From Chelydra serpentina (taxonomy: Eukaryota; Chordata; Testudines; Chelydridae): a DNA stretch of 64,000 nucleotides. The translations under genes and the position numbers were made by a program. The notes below the pieces were generated by a model. The model ran no database searches and was not told where the DNA came from. It was given only the letters and a program-made list of their open reading frames with translations. Of the stretch, positions 53,350-64,000 are shown piece by piece; the first letter of the stretch is position 1, and each line of letters starts with the position of its first letter. Location of the stretch: positions 3,596,001 to 3,660,000 of the forward strand of contig JBAIAC010000021.1 of NCBI GenBank assembly GCA_037349315.1. The letters are read 5' to 3'.

Positions 53350-53364
53350 CCCTAGTGGGAATTA

Positions 53365-53857
53365 GTGGGGCAGCGTGTGTGTCACAGTAAGACAAGGGTC
53401 GGGCTGTGTCGTGTGTTTGTTGCTAGGCTGTGTGATGTTGGTGCATGTGTTACAGGACATCATCACACCCTGTGTATGGTGTGTGTGTCAGAGCAGCGCT
53501 CGCATGGTGTCTATGTGCGTTACAGGCAAGGTGCGGGACTGGAGCAGTTTGTATAGTGGGGGTGCTGAGAGCCAAAGAAACAAACCGTAACCCCTGTATG
53601 GATTGGAAACTTCTTCAACCCAGGGGGTGTCATAGCACCCCTGTTTCTAGCACCTATGGTTCCAGAAGCTCTCACATGGCTGTATTGTGTGTGTGTTTCA
53701 GGAGGGTTGTGCTGTGCTCTGAGTGTGTGTGTGTTACAACATCTAAACAACAACCAGGCCAACATCATTGAACAGTGCCGGAGCAAGAGCATGCCCAAAG
53801 CATCCATTGAGATGGCATCAAGGGAGGGGTAACTGGGTTCTGCCAGCCCAGCTCGTG
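53365..53857. other. Upstream flank of copy C
   Basis: Inverted match to 5460-4262 of copy A with deletions. GT/CA-rich. Short ORFs are not supported. Confidence 0.55.
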
Positions 53858-56800
53858 GCCACACCATGGCCAGGCATTCCTTCTCGATGGCCGCATAATT
53901 CTGCTCTCGGGGTAGCAGCTTCTTGCTTAAATACACGATGGGGTGTCTCTGCCCCGTTTCATCCTCCTGCATTAACACCGCCCCCAGTCTCATGTCTGAG
54001 GCATCGGTGAACACCAGAAAGGGCTTGTCAAAGTCTGGGTTTGCCAGAACCGGGCCCCTGATCAAAGCCTCCTTCAGTGCACAGAGAGCCCTCTGGCACT
54101 CCTCGGTCCAGACCACCTTGTCTGGCTTCCCCTTCTTGCATAGCTCAGTGATGGGGGTGGCTATGGCGCTAAAGTGGGGCACAAATCTTCGATAGTACCC
54201 CGCCATCCCAATAAAGGCCTGGACCTGCTTCTTAGTTTGTGGAGCGGGCCAGTCCCGGATCACCTCCACCTTGGCTGGTTCTGGCTTTAGGTGTCCGCTC
54301 CCCACCCGGTGTCCCAGGTAGGACACTTCAGCCATCCCCACCTTGCACTTCTCCGCTTTTGCGGTCAGCCCAGCCTCCCGGAGTCGGTCCAGCACTTGTT
54401 TAACTTGGGACACATGGTCCTCCCAGGTCTGGCTAAAGACACAGATGTCATCGATATACGCCACAGCGAAGCTCTCCACCCCCTTCAGTAGCTGATCCAC
54501 CAGGCGCTGGAAGGTGGCTGGCGCTCCCTTGAGGCCGAAAGGCAGGGTCAGGAACTCGTAGAGCCCCAGAGGGGTAATGAAGGCAGATTTCAGCCGGGCA
54601 TCTGCATCCAGTGGCACTTGCCAGTAGCCCTTTGTAAGATCCATGGTGGTAAGGTACCGAGCCCCTCCCAGCTTGTCTAGGAGCTCGTCCGGCCGGGGCA
54701 TGGGGTAGGCATCAGATACAGTGATGGCATTGAGCTTCCGATAGTCCACACAGAACCGGATCGACCCATCCTTTTTGGGGACCAGCACCACCGGCGAGGC
54801 CCAAGGGCTGGACGACGGCTGGATCACCCCCAAAGCCAGCATGTCCTTGACCTCTCTTTCCACGTCCCGAGCTGTCTTCCCTGTGACTCGGAAGGGGGAG
54901 CATCTTATAGGTTGGTGCGCTCCTGTCTGCACCCGGTGGACAGTCAGATTAGTGCGACCCGGCTGGTTGGAAAACAGCTGTTGGTACCGATGCAGCACCC
55001 CTCTGATCTCAGCTTGCTGGGCAGGGGTTAGCTGATCAGAGAGGGGGATCGTTTCTTGGGAGGAGCCAGCTCCTGTCTCAGGGAATAGATCTACTAGAGG
55101 GTCACTTCCCTGCTCCTCCCAATGTCCACACACGGCCAGCACCACATTCCCCCTGTCATAATATGGCTTCATCATATTGACATGGTAGACCCGGCAGTGG
55201 TGTGCCCGGTTAGACAGCTCCACCACATAATTTACCTCATTTAGCTGCTTGACAACCTTGAAAGGGCCTTCCCAAGTGGCCTGCAGCTTGTTTTTCCTCA
55301 CGGGAATGAGAACCATCACCTGATCCCCCGTGGCGTAGGCGCGGGCCCGCGCCGTGCGGTCATACCAGACCCTTTGCTTCCTCTGGGCTCTGGCCAGATT
55401 TCCCTTGGCCAGGCCCATGAGCTCAGTAAGTCTCTCTCGGAAGGTCAGGACATACTCCACCACTGACTCTCCCTCGGGGGCCGCCTCCCCCTCCCATTCG
55501 TCTCTCATCAGGTCCAGGGGCCCCCGTACCCTCCTGCCGTATAACAGTTCGAAGGGCGAGAATCCGGTAGACTCCTGGGGCACTTCCCTGTACGCGAACA
55601 GCAGGTGCGGTAGGTATTTGTCCCAGTCCTGCGGGTGCTGGTTCATAAAGGTTTTCAGCATCATCTTTAGCGTCCCATTGAACCTCTCCACCAGCCCATT
55701 GGACTGGGGGTGATATGCTGAGGCCCAGCTGTGCCGGACCCCACATTTTTCCCACAAGCACCGGAGCAGGGCCGACATGAAGTTGGACCCTTGGTCTGTC
55801 AGGACTTCCTTGGGGAACCCCACTCGGCTGAAAATGGTCAGCAGCGCATCCGCCACGGTGTCTGCTTCAATGGAGGATAAGGGCACCGCCTCGGGGTAAC
55901 GGGTGGCGAAATCTACCACCACCAGAATGTATTTCTTCCCCGACCGGGTTGTCTTGCTGAGAGGCCCCACTATGTCCATGGCCACCTTCTGGAAGGGCTC
56001 CTCTATGATGGGCAAAGGCCTCAAAGCCGCTTTCCACTTGTCCCGGGCCTTCCCCACCCGCTGGCAGGGGTCACAGGACCGGCAGTACTGATGGACAGTT
56101 GTAAAGACCCCAGGCCAGTAAAAGTTCTGTAGCAGCCTCTGCCTGGTGTGCCGGATTCCCTGGTGCCCTGCGAGAGGGATGTCATGGGCTAGGTACAGTA
56201 GCTTGCGGTGATACTTCTGGGGGACCACCAGCTGCCTCCTGATCCCCCACATCTCCATCTCACCGGGGGGAGCCCATTCCCGGTACAGGAACCCCTTCTC
56301 CCACAGGAACCTCTCCTGGCAACCTCTCCACATGGTCCGCACCTCCCTGCGGTCGGCCAGGTCCCTGAGCTTCCGCAAGGAGGGATCTCTCTGTAACTCG
56401 GCCTGGAACTCAGCCGCTGGGGAAGGAATGGGAACCTGTTCCCTCGTGCTGTCTGTGTCTGAGGTCGCAGCCTCTCTGCGCCTGGTCCTGGGGTACTCCC
56501 TCCCCACTGGGCCAGGGTCTTGCGCCCCGTGCAAGGCACCCTCTCCGAGGCCCGGGCGTAGCGCCCCTTGCCGGCTCTGGCTACGGGTCACGACCAGGGT
56601 GTCCCGGGACTCACTGGGCCAGTCTTCTAGGTCCCCCCCCATCAGTACCTCAGTGGGCAAATGCTGGTGCACCCCAATGTCCTTGGGGCCCTCCTTGGCC
56701 CCCCATTTCAGGTGTACCCTCGCCACAGGTACCTTGAACGGGGTCCCGCCCACCCCTGTTAGGGTCAGGTAGGTGTTGGGTACCACCCGATCTGGGGCCA

Positions 56801-58487
56801 CCACTTCAGGCCGGGCCAGTGTCACCTCCGCGCCCGTATCCCAGTATCCAGTGACCTTCCTCCCATCTATCTCCAGGGGAACAAGGCACTCTCTCCGAAG
56901 GGACAGCCCCGCGGCCACCCTATAAACCGAGAACCCTGAGTCCGGGGCATCCAGCCCCCCCGAGGAGCTGGTCTGGGGCCTTCCTCCCTCCGGAGCCGTT
57001 GATAAGCTGCCAGCCCCCCTCTTCTGGGCTGTCGGCCCCTCGTCCGGCTGGGTCCCTACCCAGTTAACCCGGTGTGGGTTTGGTCTGCTCAGTCTGTCTC
57101 TGATCTTGGGGCATTGGGACCGTAAGTGGCCCCTCTGGCCACAGTGATAGCAGCTCATGTCCCGTTGGTCTCCTCGAGCAGGTCGGTTGGTTCTGGTGTC
57201 GGAGGTTCCCCTCGGGAGGGGGTTCTCCCTATTTCCCCTTTGGTGGGTCCCGTGGTGACTCTCTTGCTGCCTCAGGGTGGGCCTGCTCCTTTGGGATTCC
57301 TCCCTGCCACCCCTTGACCGACTGTTCATGAACTGGTCGGCCAGCCGCCCTGCGTGCTGCGGGCTCCCTGGATTTTTGTCCATCAACCATACCTTCCGGT
57401 CTGATGGGCACAGTTCATACAGTTGTTCCAGTACGAATAGTTCGAGAAGGTCCTCCATAGTTTGGGCCCCAGCGGTCCACTTGCGGGCGTATCCATGTAT
57501 CCGGTTGGCCAGTTGTAGGTACGTGATCTCAGGGGTTTTTCGCTGATCCCGGAACCTTTGACGGTACATCTCGGGAGTCAGCCCAAGCTCGCAGAGCAGG
57601 GCCTTTTTGAACAGTTCATAGTCCCCAGTCTCCGTCTCTTTCATTCGGCCGTACACGTCCAGGCTTGCAGGGTCTAGTAAGGGGGTGAGATACTGGATCT
57701 TGTCTGCAGGGTCAACCTTGTGCAACCTGCAGGCATTCTCAAAGGCCGCCAGGAAGCTGTCTATGTCTTCCCCTTCCTTACGCCGGGCCAGGAAGTTACG
57801 ATCAAACTTCCCTGTAGTCTTGGGTCCCCCCTCACTCACCGCAGCCGGGGCCTCACTGCTCCTCAGTCTGGCCAGCTCCAGCTCATGCTGGCGTTGTTTC
57901 TCCTCATGCTGGCGTTGTTTCTCCTTCTCCTGCACCTCATGCTGGCGTTGTTTCTCCTCGTGCTGACGTTGTTTTTCCCGTTCTTCCCGCTCCTCCTTCA
58001 GTTCCTGCTGTCTCAACTCGAGCTCTTTCAGTTTTATTTCCCTCTCCCAATCCAGCCGCCTCCACTGTTGGGATGGGGAGCTCCGCCGGGAAGATCCCCT
58101 GCTGGCCGCCGGGGTCAAGGTGCCCTCGGTATTTGCTGGGCATTCCCCAACCTCTCCCCTGTGCAGAGGTGAGAGGGGTCTTGGGATGTCCTCGGCAGCA
58201 GTCTGACCCCTCCCAGCCAGGTCAGGCCCTGGGGCCCATGCTGCGTCTGTCGGGCGGCTTCCCCCAGGGGCAGGGATCGGGTCGTCCAAGCGATCCTTCT
58301 CCTCCAGCTGTGCAATCAGCTGGCCTTTGGTGGACTTCCCAACGCGCAGCCCCCTCTGCCTGCACAGGTCCACCAGGTCGTTCTTACGGCGCTTAGCATA
58401 CATCTTCCTGCTGGCCACTCGCAGGCCTGTGCGGTCTTGGCCCCCACGGCTTCCAGGAGGAACCCCTAGTGTGCCAGCCCTTCTCAC
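53858..58487 (-). pseudogene. Gypsy gag-pol polyprotein, 3'-truncated
   Basis: The open frame has 1655 codons (to 53520), of which about 1543 are element-derived; the last 112 are read-through into flanking DNA. It has a coiled-coil rich in Glu/Gln/Arg at residues 145-210, a CCHC knuckle (CYHCGQRGHLRSQC, 446-459) and protease WDTGAEVTL (549-557). Integrase has an HHCC zinc site (about 768-808) and D838, D898, E934, the last pair with 35 residues between. RT has YIDD (1344-1347), and RNase H starts at FTDAS (1493-1497). There is no stop or frameshift between gag and pol. Start could also be Met29. Loss of the RNase H end and 3' LTR makes the copy incompetent. Described only; nothing joined. 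Confidence 0.93.
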
Positions 58488-58639
58488 TGGTCACACCCCT
58501 CAGGGTTAAGCGTAACTCCTCCGCCCCCCGAAACCGCTTCTCTCTGCCTCTTCAGCAACCTGCTCCCCGTCAATCCCCCTTCGTTGTACTGCTCTCCAGT
58601 CACTTACTGCAGGAAGTGCCGTTCATGGGGTGCAGAAGA

Positions 58640-58656
58640 TTCCACCACTGCCACCA
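58640..58656 (-). promoter_or_regulatory. Primer-binding site, tRNA-Leu-like
   Basis: Two bases inside the LTR, the minus strand reads TGGTGGCAGTGGTGGAA. This is complementary, with about two mismatches, to the 3' end of tRNA-Leu(AAG/UAG) as I recall it. The TGG start and position just after the LTR fit a PBS. Confidence 0.6.
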
Positions 58657-58658
58657 GT

Positions 58659-59074
58659 TGTCACGGAGTGTGGGGGAGTCAGGTCCTGCACCCCTCTTCC
58701 CGGGATTCAATGTGACTCTCAGCCAGCCAGTAGAACAGAAGGTTTATTAGGGTTGTCAGGAAAGAGTCCATACAGAGCTTGTAAGTATGACCAGGACCCC
58801 TCTGCTGGGCCTTCTGGGGGGGCAGGGAGCTTAGACCCCAGCTCTGGGGCTCCCTGCGTTTCACCACCCAGCTTCGAACTGAAACCCAACAGCCAAACCC
58901 TCCAGCAGCCTCTCTTCCCCTCCCCCGGGGCCCCTCCTCTAGCCTGTCCATTCTCCCAGCCAAAGGTGTCACCTCCCAACCCCCGTCCTGGCTCAGGTTA
59001 CAGCCTCAGGTAAAGTCTCGCATTTCCAATGCAGCCTCCCAGGTCAGATCCATCTCGCTCTCTACCCCGTCACA
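58659..59074 (-). repeat. 5' LTR of the gypsy element
   Basis: 416 bp with TGTGACGGGG...CTCCGTGACA ends when read on the minus strand. It contains CCTAATAAACC (58741-58751) as polyadenylation signal. No second LTR is present in the window. Confidence 0.85.
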
Positions 59075-59629
59075 GTGGCTAAACTCAGTTTCCCAAACAC
59101 AAAGGGCAAGCTGACACCCCAGCCAGGTGTCAACAAAGCTGGTGGGCCATTACCTGTCAAGCAGCCATTCTTTGTATAAAAAGGAGGGGCAAACACTGCA
59201 AGACACCACACTTCCCTCCCCCTGCCCATCTCATTCTCAAAGACAAAGGAAACACCCATTGGACTCTAGAGGAGGGGTCCTGACCTAAATTGTTTGGTCA
59301 GTAATCTAATCTAATCTAGCTCAAGTAGGCACTAGAGTCTAGTGCTTCACAACTCGTAAAGCGGCGAGGGCCATATTACTCCAAAGAAAACAGCTGAGGG
59401 CCAAAACCACCCGGCCCCGCAGAAACACCCCCCCCCCTCAGCGCCACCCGCGCCGCGGAAACAACCCCTCCTTCCCCAGAGCTGGGGTGTGGAAGCCTGT
59501 AGAGGGGGAAGAAACAGCATTGGGTGACCAGATCACAGCAGTAAAATAGGACCCGCCCCCACCCCGCTAGGCCCCACCGTCACACCTCTTTTCACCCCCC
59601 CAGGGGTCACTATATTACTGCACACAACA
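59075..59629. other. No gene seen
   Basis: C-rich and mixed sequence, with a poly-C run near 59430. It does not match the upstream flank of copies A or B. Confidence 0.4.
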
Positions 59630-60480
59630 GTCAATCAATGCAGTTGTAGATAAATCTCTGCATTATGCATTTTTGTATAACTTTTATATGACTTTGTATT
59701 GAACCTTGGTAATAGGTTATAGCGGGCCCCTAAGGTAGTATAATTAAGGTAAAAGAAAAATGTCTTTTTGCTAGAAGTAGAATAAGCTCTTCCCCCCACT
59801 TTGTATTCAATTGCCCTGTTGAATGAATGAGGTGTGAATGAGGAAGGCGTGGAAGGCAGGCACCTCCAGACAGCTGCAACCCTTGGATAGGGGATGGGAA
59901 CCAGACCAAGGACAATCAAACTTGTCAAGTGGGCTGACTAGAGAAGAGCAGACATACTGACGGCCTCGGGGGTTAGAAGCAAGCACCTTCCTTTGGGAAC
60001 ACCCTCTTTGCAGCATTGGGACAACCCCCAGGCCAGAGACAAACAGCAAAAAGGACCAACGGACACAGTCCCAGATGTGAGCTGCACAGTGAGCCCACCT
60101 ACTCACCCCCCCGCGGGCCGCACAGTGAGCCCATGCGGGCCGCATGTTGTGCAGGCCTGCACTAGACAGTTTTATCTTTATTATTCTTGTAATCATTTCC
60201 GGCTGTTAGGCCTCATTGTTTGTACTCAAAATCTATCTTTGTTATTAATAACCTTTATTCATGGTTTCATTTAACCCAGTGTGTTTAAGTAAAGTGTCGG
60301 AGTAACTTCATTTACGGAAATAAGATGCTGTATATATTCCTTTAAAGAAATAACTAATTTTGTATTTCTGGACTCTCGGGGGTAGGGTTGGAGCTGGCAG
60401 AACGTACATTTCTGAGGGAAAATCTGGGATTGGGAGTGTGTTAGGGTCACCCTGCAAAAATCCAGGTTGGTGAGAAAAGC
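59630..60480 (+). repeat. LTR-like ERV repeat
   Basis: An AT-rich 5' part with TTGTATTGAACCTTGGTAAT and a later CCTTTATTCATGG region. The 3' end (60390-60475, ACATTTCTGAGGGAAAATC...GGGTCACCCTGC) resembles the U5-like segment at 23600-23650. Likely an LTR; boundaries not resolved. Confidence 0.4.
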
Positions 60481-61249
60481 AAGGTGTGGCTGCCTAACTG
60501 CAGAAGGAAGCTTGGGCCATTATGGGGCGGGGGGAGGCAGAGGGGCCCAGGGAGCCCACGGGAGGCTGGTTTACCCAGAGGCAATGGGAGGCAGGGTGAG
60601 AGCCTGGGGGAGGCATCAGGGGCCAGGTGGGATAGCTGGGGAGACCGGGAGAGGTAGCAGAGAACCAGGATGATGGGGATGTACACGGGTAACCTGAGGA
60701 AGGCACAAGGGTAAGGGGGGATTGGCTGGGGGGTCGGGGCAGCGGGGCCATTAATGGGGAGGTGGGTGGGGAGCCTGGGGAAATGAGAAGATAAGGGGAA
60801 TACAAGTGCAGTTCCCCTGAAACTGGCAATATTTTAATTCATTTTTTCTTAAGGCCCTCACCCGGCAGAGTACTTTAGTGTGCTTAAATCCAAGCACTTG
60901 AGCAGTTCCATTGATTTCAGCGCAACTACTCACATGCTTATAATTGAACATATGCTTAAGAGTTGGCTGGATTGGGGCCTTAATGTCTGAACATATTATA
61001 ATGAGTAATAATTAAGAACTGGAAAGTCACACTAGTAAACTTTGTAACGTTAATAGCACAAGTGGGTCAGCTGTGAAGCTTTGATCCAAATTCAAGTTCC
61101 TACACTTCAGTTCCAAACCCAAGTCACTTCACAAGAGTGCTCGATTTGAGTTCTGAAGTGGGCCCATTATAAAAATAAACCTGAGCTGTTCAGTTGAAAT
61201 CTGCACCTAGATCTCGTCTTCCTCGTGTTTCTGCTGGGTGGCGCAGACT
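60481..61249. other. No gene seen
   Basis: G-rich then AT-rich sequence. Short ORFs only. Confidence 0.4.
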
Positions 61250-61735
61250 GGTCACTCTGCTGGGCAAAGCTGGCCTGGGCCAATGAGGAAATGATCCATA
61301 CTCATGGCAAAATCTTGGAACATCCAGCCAGGATATGAGTTGTGTCCATTCTCATTGTCCAACGAGGCAATGAAGCTGTCACGATCCAGGGTGTAATCCC
61401 GACCAGTGTGGGGCAGTGTCACCGCCTGCCCTGTAACCTGGGGGGCCCAGTAATGATTTGCTGCTGTACCTCCCAACCAGGCCCACTCACACACATCCTC
61501 CAGCGTTCCGGCCTTACCCCAAGTGTCTGTGTGTAGCTGCTGCCTGCCAGCCACGCTCAGCTCACACTCTGGCTTTCACAGCCTTGGTTATTACTTCAGG
61601 GTGACCCACTCCCGATCCCAGATTTCCCCTCAAAAATGTGCGGCCTGTATTGTCCAGCCCTCTCCTGGACAGTCCTAATAGAATAGGTCCATTGCCCCTC
61701 TAAGGAGTTTGTCACCCCAAAGGGAGTTACCCATA
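61250..61735 (-). repeat. LTR-like segment, inverted copy of 23490-23990
   Basis: The minus strand follows the plus strand of 23490-23990 closely (GGCAGGCAGCAGCTACACAC, GACAATGAGAATGGACACAA). Probably the U5 end of the same ERV LTR family. It is truncated by the adjacent CR1. Confidence 0.7.
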
Positions 61736-61736
61736 A

Positions 61737-63383
61737 AATCATAGAATATCAGGCTTGGACGGGAACTCAGGAGGTCACCTAGTCCAACCCCCTAGTCAAA
61801 GCAGGACCAATCCCCAACTAAATCATCCCAGCCAGGGCTTTGTCAAGCACGACCTTAAAAACCTCTAAGGAAGGAGATTCCACCACCTCCCTAGGTAACC
61901 CATTCCAGTGCTTCACCACCCTACTAGTGAAAAAGTTTTTCCTAATATCCAACCTAAACCTCCCCCTCTGCAACTTGAGACCCTTTCTCCTTGTTCTGTC
62001 ATCTGCTACCACTGAGAACAGTCTAGATCCATCCTCTTTGGAACCCCCTTTCAGGTAGTTGAAAGCAGCTATCAAATCCCCCCTCATTCTTTTCTTCTGC
62101 AGACTAAATAATCCAAGTTCCCTCAGCCTCTCCTCGTAAATCATGTGCTGCAGCCTCCTAGTCATTTTTGTTGCCCTCCGCTGGACTCTTTCCAATTTTT
62201 CTACATCCTTCTTGTATTGTAGGGCCCAAAACTGGACACAGTACTCCAGATGAGGGCTCAACAATGCCGAATAGAGGGGAAGGATCCTGTCCCTCGATTT
62301 GCTGGCAATGCTCCTATTTAACAAGGGCACACTGTTGACTCATATCCAGCTTCTTGTCCACTGTAATCTCTAGGTCCTTTTTTCAGATCTGTTGCCTAGC
62401 CACTCAGTTCCTAGTCTGTAGCAGTGCATGGGATTCTTCCGTCCTAAATGCAAGACTTTGCTCTTGTCCTTGTTGAACCTCATCAGATTTCTTTTAGACC
62501 AATCCTCTAATTTGTCTAGGTCCCTCTGTATCCTATCCCTACTCTCCAGCGTATCTACCACTCCTCCCAGTTTAGTGTCATAGAATCATAGAATATCAGG
62601 GTTGGAAGGGACCTTAGTAGGTCATCTAGTCCAACCCCCTGCTCAAAGCAGAACCAATCCCCCCAATTTTTGCCCCAGATGGCCCCCTCAAGGATTGAAC
62701 TCACAACCCTGGGTTTAGCAGGCCAATGCTCACACCACTGAGCTATCCCTCCCCCCCATCTGCAAACCTGCTGAGGGTGCAACTAACGCCATCCTCCAGA
62801 TCATTAATAAAGCTATTGAACAAAGCCAGACCCAGGACCGACCCTTGGGGCACTCCGCTTGATACCGGCTGCTAACTAGACATGGAGCCATTGATCACTA
62901 CCCGTTGAGCCTCATGATCTAGCCAGCTTTTTATCCACCTTATAGTTTATTCATCTGGCCCATACTTCATTAACTTGCTGACAAGAATACTGTGGGAGAC
63001 CATATCAAAAGCTTTGCTAAAGTCAAGGAATAGCACATCCACTGCATTTCCCTCATCCACAAAGCCAGTTATCTCATCATAGAAGCCAATTAGGTTAGTC
63101 AGGCATGACTTGCCCTTGGTAAATCCATGCTGACTGTTTCCTGATCACTTTTCTCTCCTCTAAGTGCTTCAGAATTGATTCCTTGAGGACCTGTTCCATG
63201 ATTTTTCCAGGGATTGAGGTGAGGCTGCCTGGCCCATAGTTCCCCGTTTCCTCCTCTTTCCCTTTTTAAAAGATGGGCACTACATTAGCCTTTTTCCAGT
63301 CATCCGGGACCTCCCCCAATGGCCATGAGCTTTCAAAGATAATGACCAATGGCTCTGCAATCCCATTCGCCAACTCCTTTAGT
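61737..63383 (-). mobile_element. CR1 LINE, RT half, with nested SINE
   Basis: The 3' tail is at 61737-61755. Uninterrupted C-terminal coding runs from 62330 to 61818 ([20 protein letters not shown] onward). RT motifs continue to 63383, broken by the SINE at 62580-62757 and frameshifts. 5'-truncated at 63383, where duplicated copy C flank begins. Confidence 0.88.
62580..62757 (-). mobile_element. tRNA-derived SINE nested in CR1, CR1-type tail
   Basis: The minus strand starts GGGGAGGGATAGCTCAGTGG and ends in a full CR1-like tail (GGTTGGACTAGATGACC...GATTCTATGA). The surrounding CR1 reads TTTAGTGTCA|TCTGCAAACC across it. Confidence 0.82.
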
Positions 63384-63752
63384 CCTGTTTTTAGAAATTA
63401 GAAAGTTGGCAACCACATGGCCAAGAGGAGAGAAGAGTTAATGAAAATACCCTTAGAGCTCTACGCTCCTCTGTACCAGGTCTTGATTATTCCCTACATC
63501 TCACTGATAACACCAGTAGTGTTGCATCATATGTGCTATTTCTGGAGGAATTCTGCATTACTGTGCAAGCTCAGAATTTATAGGCCCTGCAGATTTCTTT
63601 TCACTGCAGAATAATTGATTTTGATGGGGAAGCACTGTAATTACACCTTTTGCCCACTAGGGGCTGCTGTGGCACCAAAAGAGAGGGCAGCTGGCTCATG
63701 GCGGGAGAAGAGGGAGGGGGATAGAGGCTGCTTTCTTCACAGCACCCTGCCC
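63384..63752 (+). repeat. Direct duplicate of 44566-44930
   Basis: Begins at the hAT right end (AGAAAGTTGGCAACCACATG) and ends CACAGCACCCTGCCCA, matching copy C flank in the same orientation. Confidence 0.85.
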
Positions 63753-64000
63753 AATTCTCTGTGTTTTAATTCTTTTGATTACCCTGTAAATTTACCTTCC
63801 ATCCTGAGTTTACAGAGGTGATTCTTTTCCCTTTTTTTAAAAAATAAACTTATTCTTTTAAGAATCTGATTGATTTTCAGTGTCCTAAAAACCCAGGAAT
63901 TTGGTCTGTGCTCACCTGTACGAATTGGTGAGGATATTATTCTCAAACCTCCCCTGGAGAGGGGGTAAAGGGGTCTGGGGGAATATTTGCGGGGAATAGG
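63753..64000 (+). repeat. LTR-like sequence at the window edge
   Basis: AAAAAATAAACTT followed by a U5-like stretch (TCAGTGTCCTAAAAACCC...GGGGTCTGGGGGAATATTT) is reminiscent of a turtle ERV LTR. Cut by the window end. Confidence 0.4.

Larger units (their letters stand above)
43890..53857 (-). repeat. Segmental duplication, copy C (inverted, intact gene)
   Basis: Inverted homolog of copy A. Its 3' flank (46.1-43.9 kb) matches 20.5-22.5 kb of A. Its exons, CpG island and upstream CA-rich flank match A and B. Homology stops at 53857, exactly at the truncated end of the gypsy element. Confidence 0.88.
53858..59074 (-). mobile_element. Ty3/gypsy retrotransposon, 3'-truncated (Gmr1-like order)
   Basis: A 5' LTR (58659-59074), primer-binding site, then one gag-pol ORF read on the minus strand. 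Domain order is gag, zinc knuckle, protease, integrase, RT, RNase H. The element stops abruptly within RNase H at about 53858; the rest of RNase H and the 3' LTR are missing. Gypsy elements with integrase before RT are known as Gmr1-like in deuterostomes. Confidence 0.92.

Noticed and set aside
53520..53857. C-terminal 112 codons of the gypsy ORF as part of the polyprotein
   Set aside because: They align with copy A/B upstream flank, not with RNase H. It is read-through past the truncation.

Overview
The window looks like euchromatic, repeat-dense DNA from a turtle, most likely a cryptodire. The evidence is many 5'-truncated CR1 LINEs (several kb in total), tRNA-derived SINEs of the tortoise/cryptodire type whose tails resemble the CR1 3' end, many hAT and PIF/Harbinger elements, solo LTRs, and a cluster of KRAB zinc-finger genes. 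The species is inferred from repeat content and was not checked against a database. No prokaryotic operon, CRISPR array, rRNA or free-standing tRNA gene was seen.

The backbone is a triplicated KRAB-C2H2 zinc-finger locus. Copy A (plus strand, block about 3.9-22.5 kb) has exon 1 at 5802, KRAB-A at 6321-6447, KRAB-B at 9915-10031 and a 13-finger exon at 18313-19592. An AC-dinucleotide expansion trims its finger array. Copy B (plus strand, about 26.95-42.12 kb) is a pseudogene. One deletion removed its CpG promoter, exon 1 and most of KRAB-A, and its finger exon is cut at the first finger by a Harbinger relic. Copy C (minus strand, about 53.86-43.89 kb) is intact. Its four exons join in phase to 2301 nt (766 aa) with KRAB-A, KRAB-B and 21 zinc fingers. 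Such proteins usually bind DNA through the finger array and recruit TRIM28 through KRAB, often against retroelements.

Aligning A, B and C gives natural empty sites for insertions in A: a hAT MITE at 4553, a hAT MITE at 6710, CR1s at 7208 and 10042, and an LTR at 16489. These inserted after the duplications. Copy A introns have therefore grown several-fold.

Two autonomous-looking transposons stand out. A 5.4-kb PIF/Harbinger element (33879-39251, TAA target duplication) carries a two-exon Myb/SANT-like gene and a convergent transposase gene broken by one premature stop. The Myb intron holds an exact 78-bp, 8-copy minisatellite and coding-like ORFs on the opposite strand. A Ty3/gypsy element (58659-59074 LTR, gag-pol down to about 53858) has integrase before reverse transcriptase in a single ORF, which is the Gmr1-type order. 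It is truncated inside RNase H exactly where copy C homology begins.

The rest is older repeat sediment: a gypsy integrase relic at 1-893, CR1 relics throughout, solo LTRs with 4-5 bp target duplications at 14085, 16489, 32021 and 40590, nested hATs at 52730-53357, and a small extra duplicate of copy C flank at 63384-63752.
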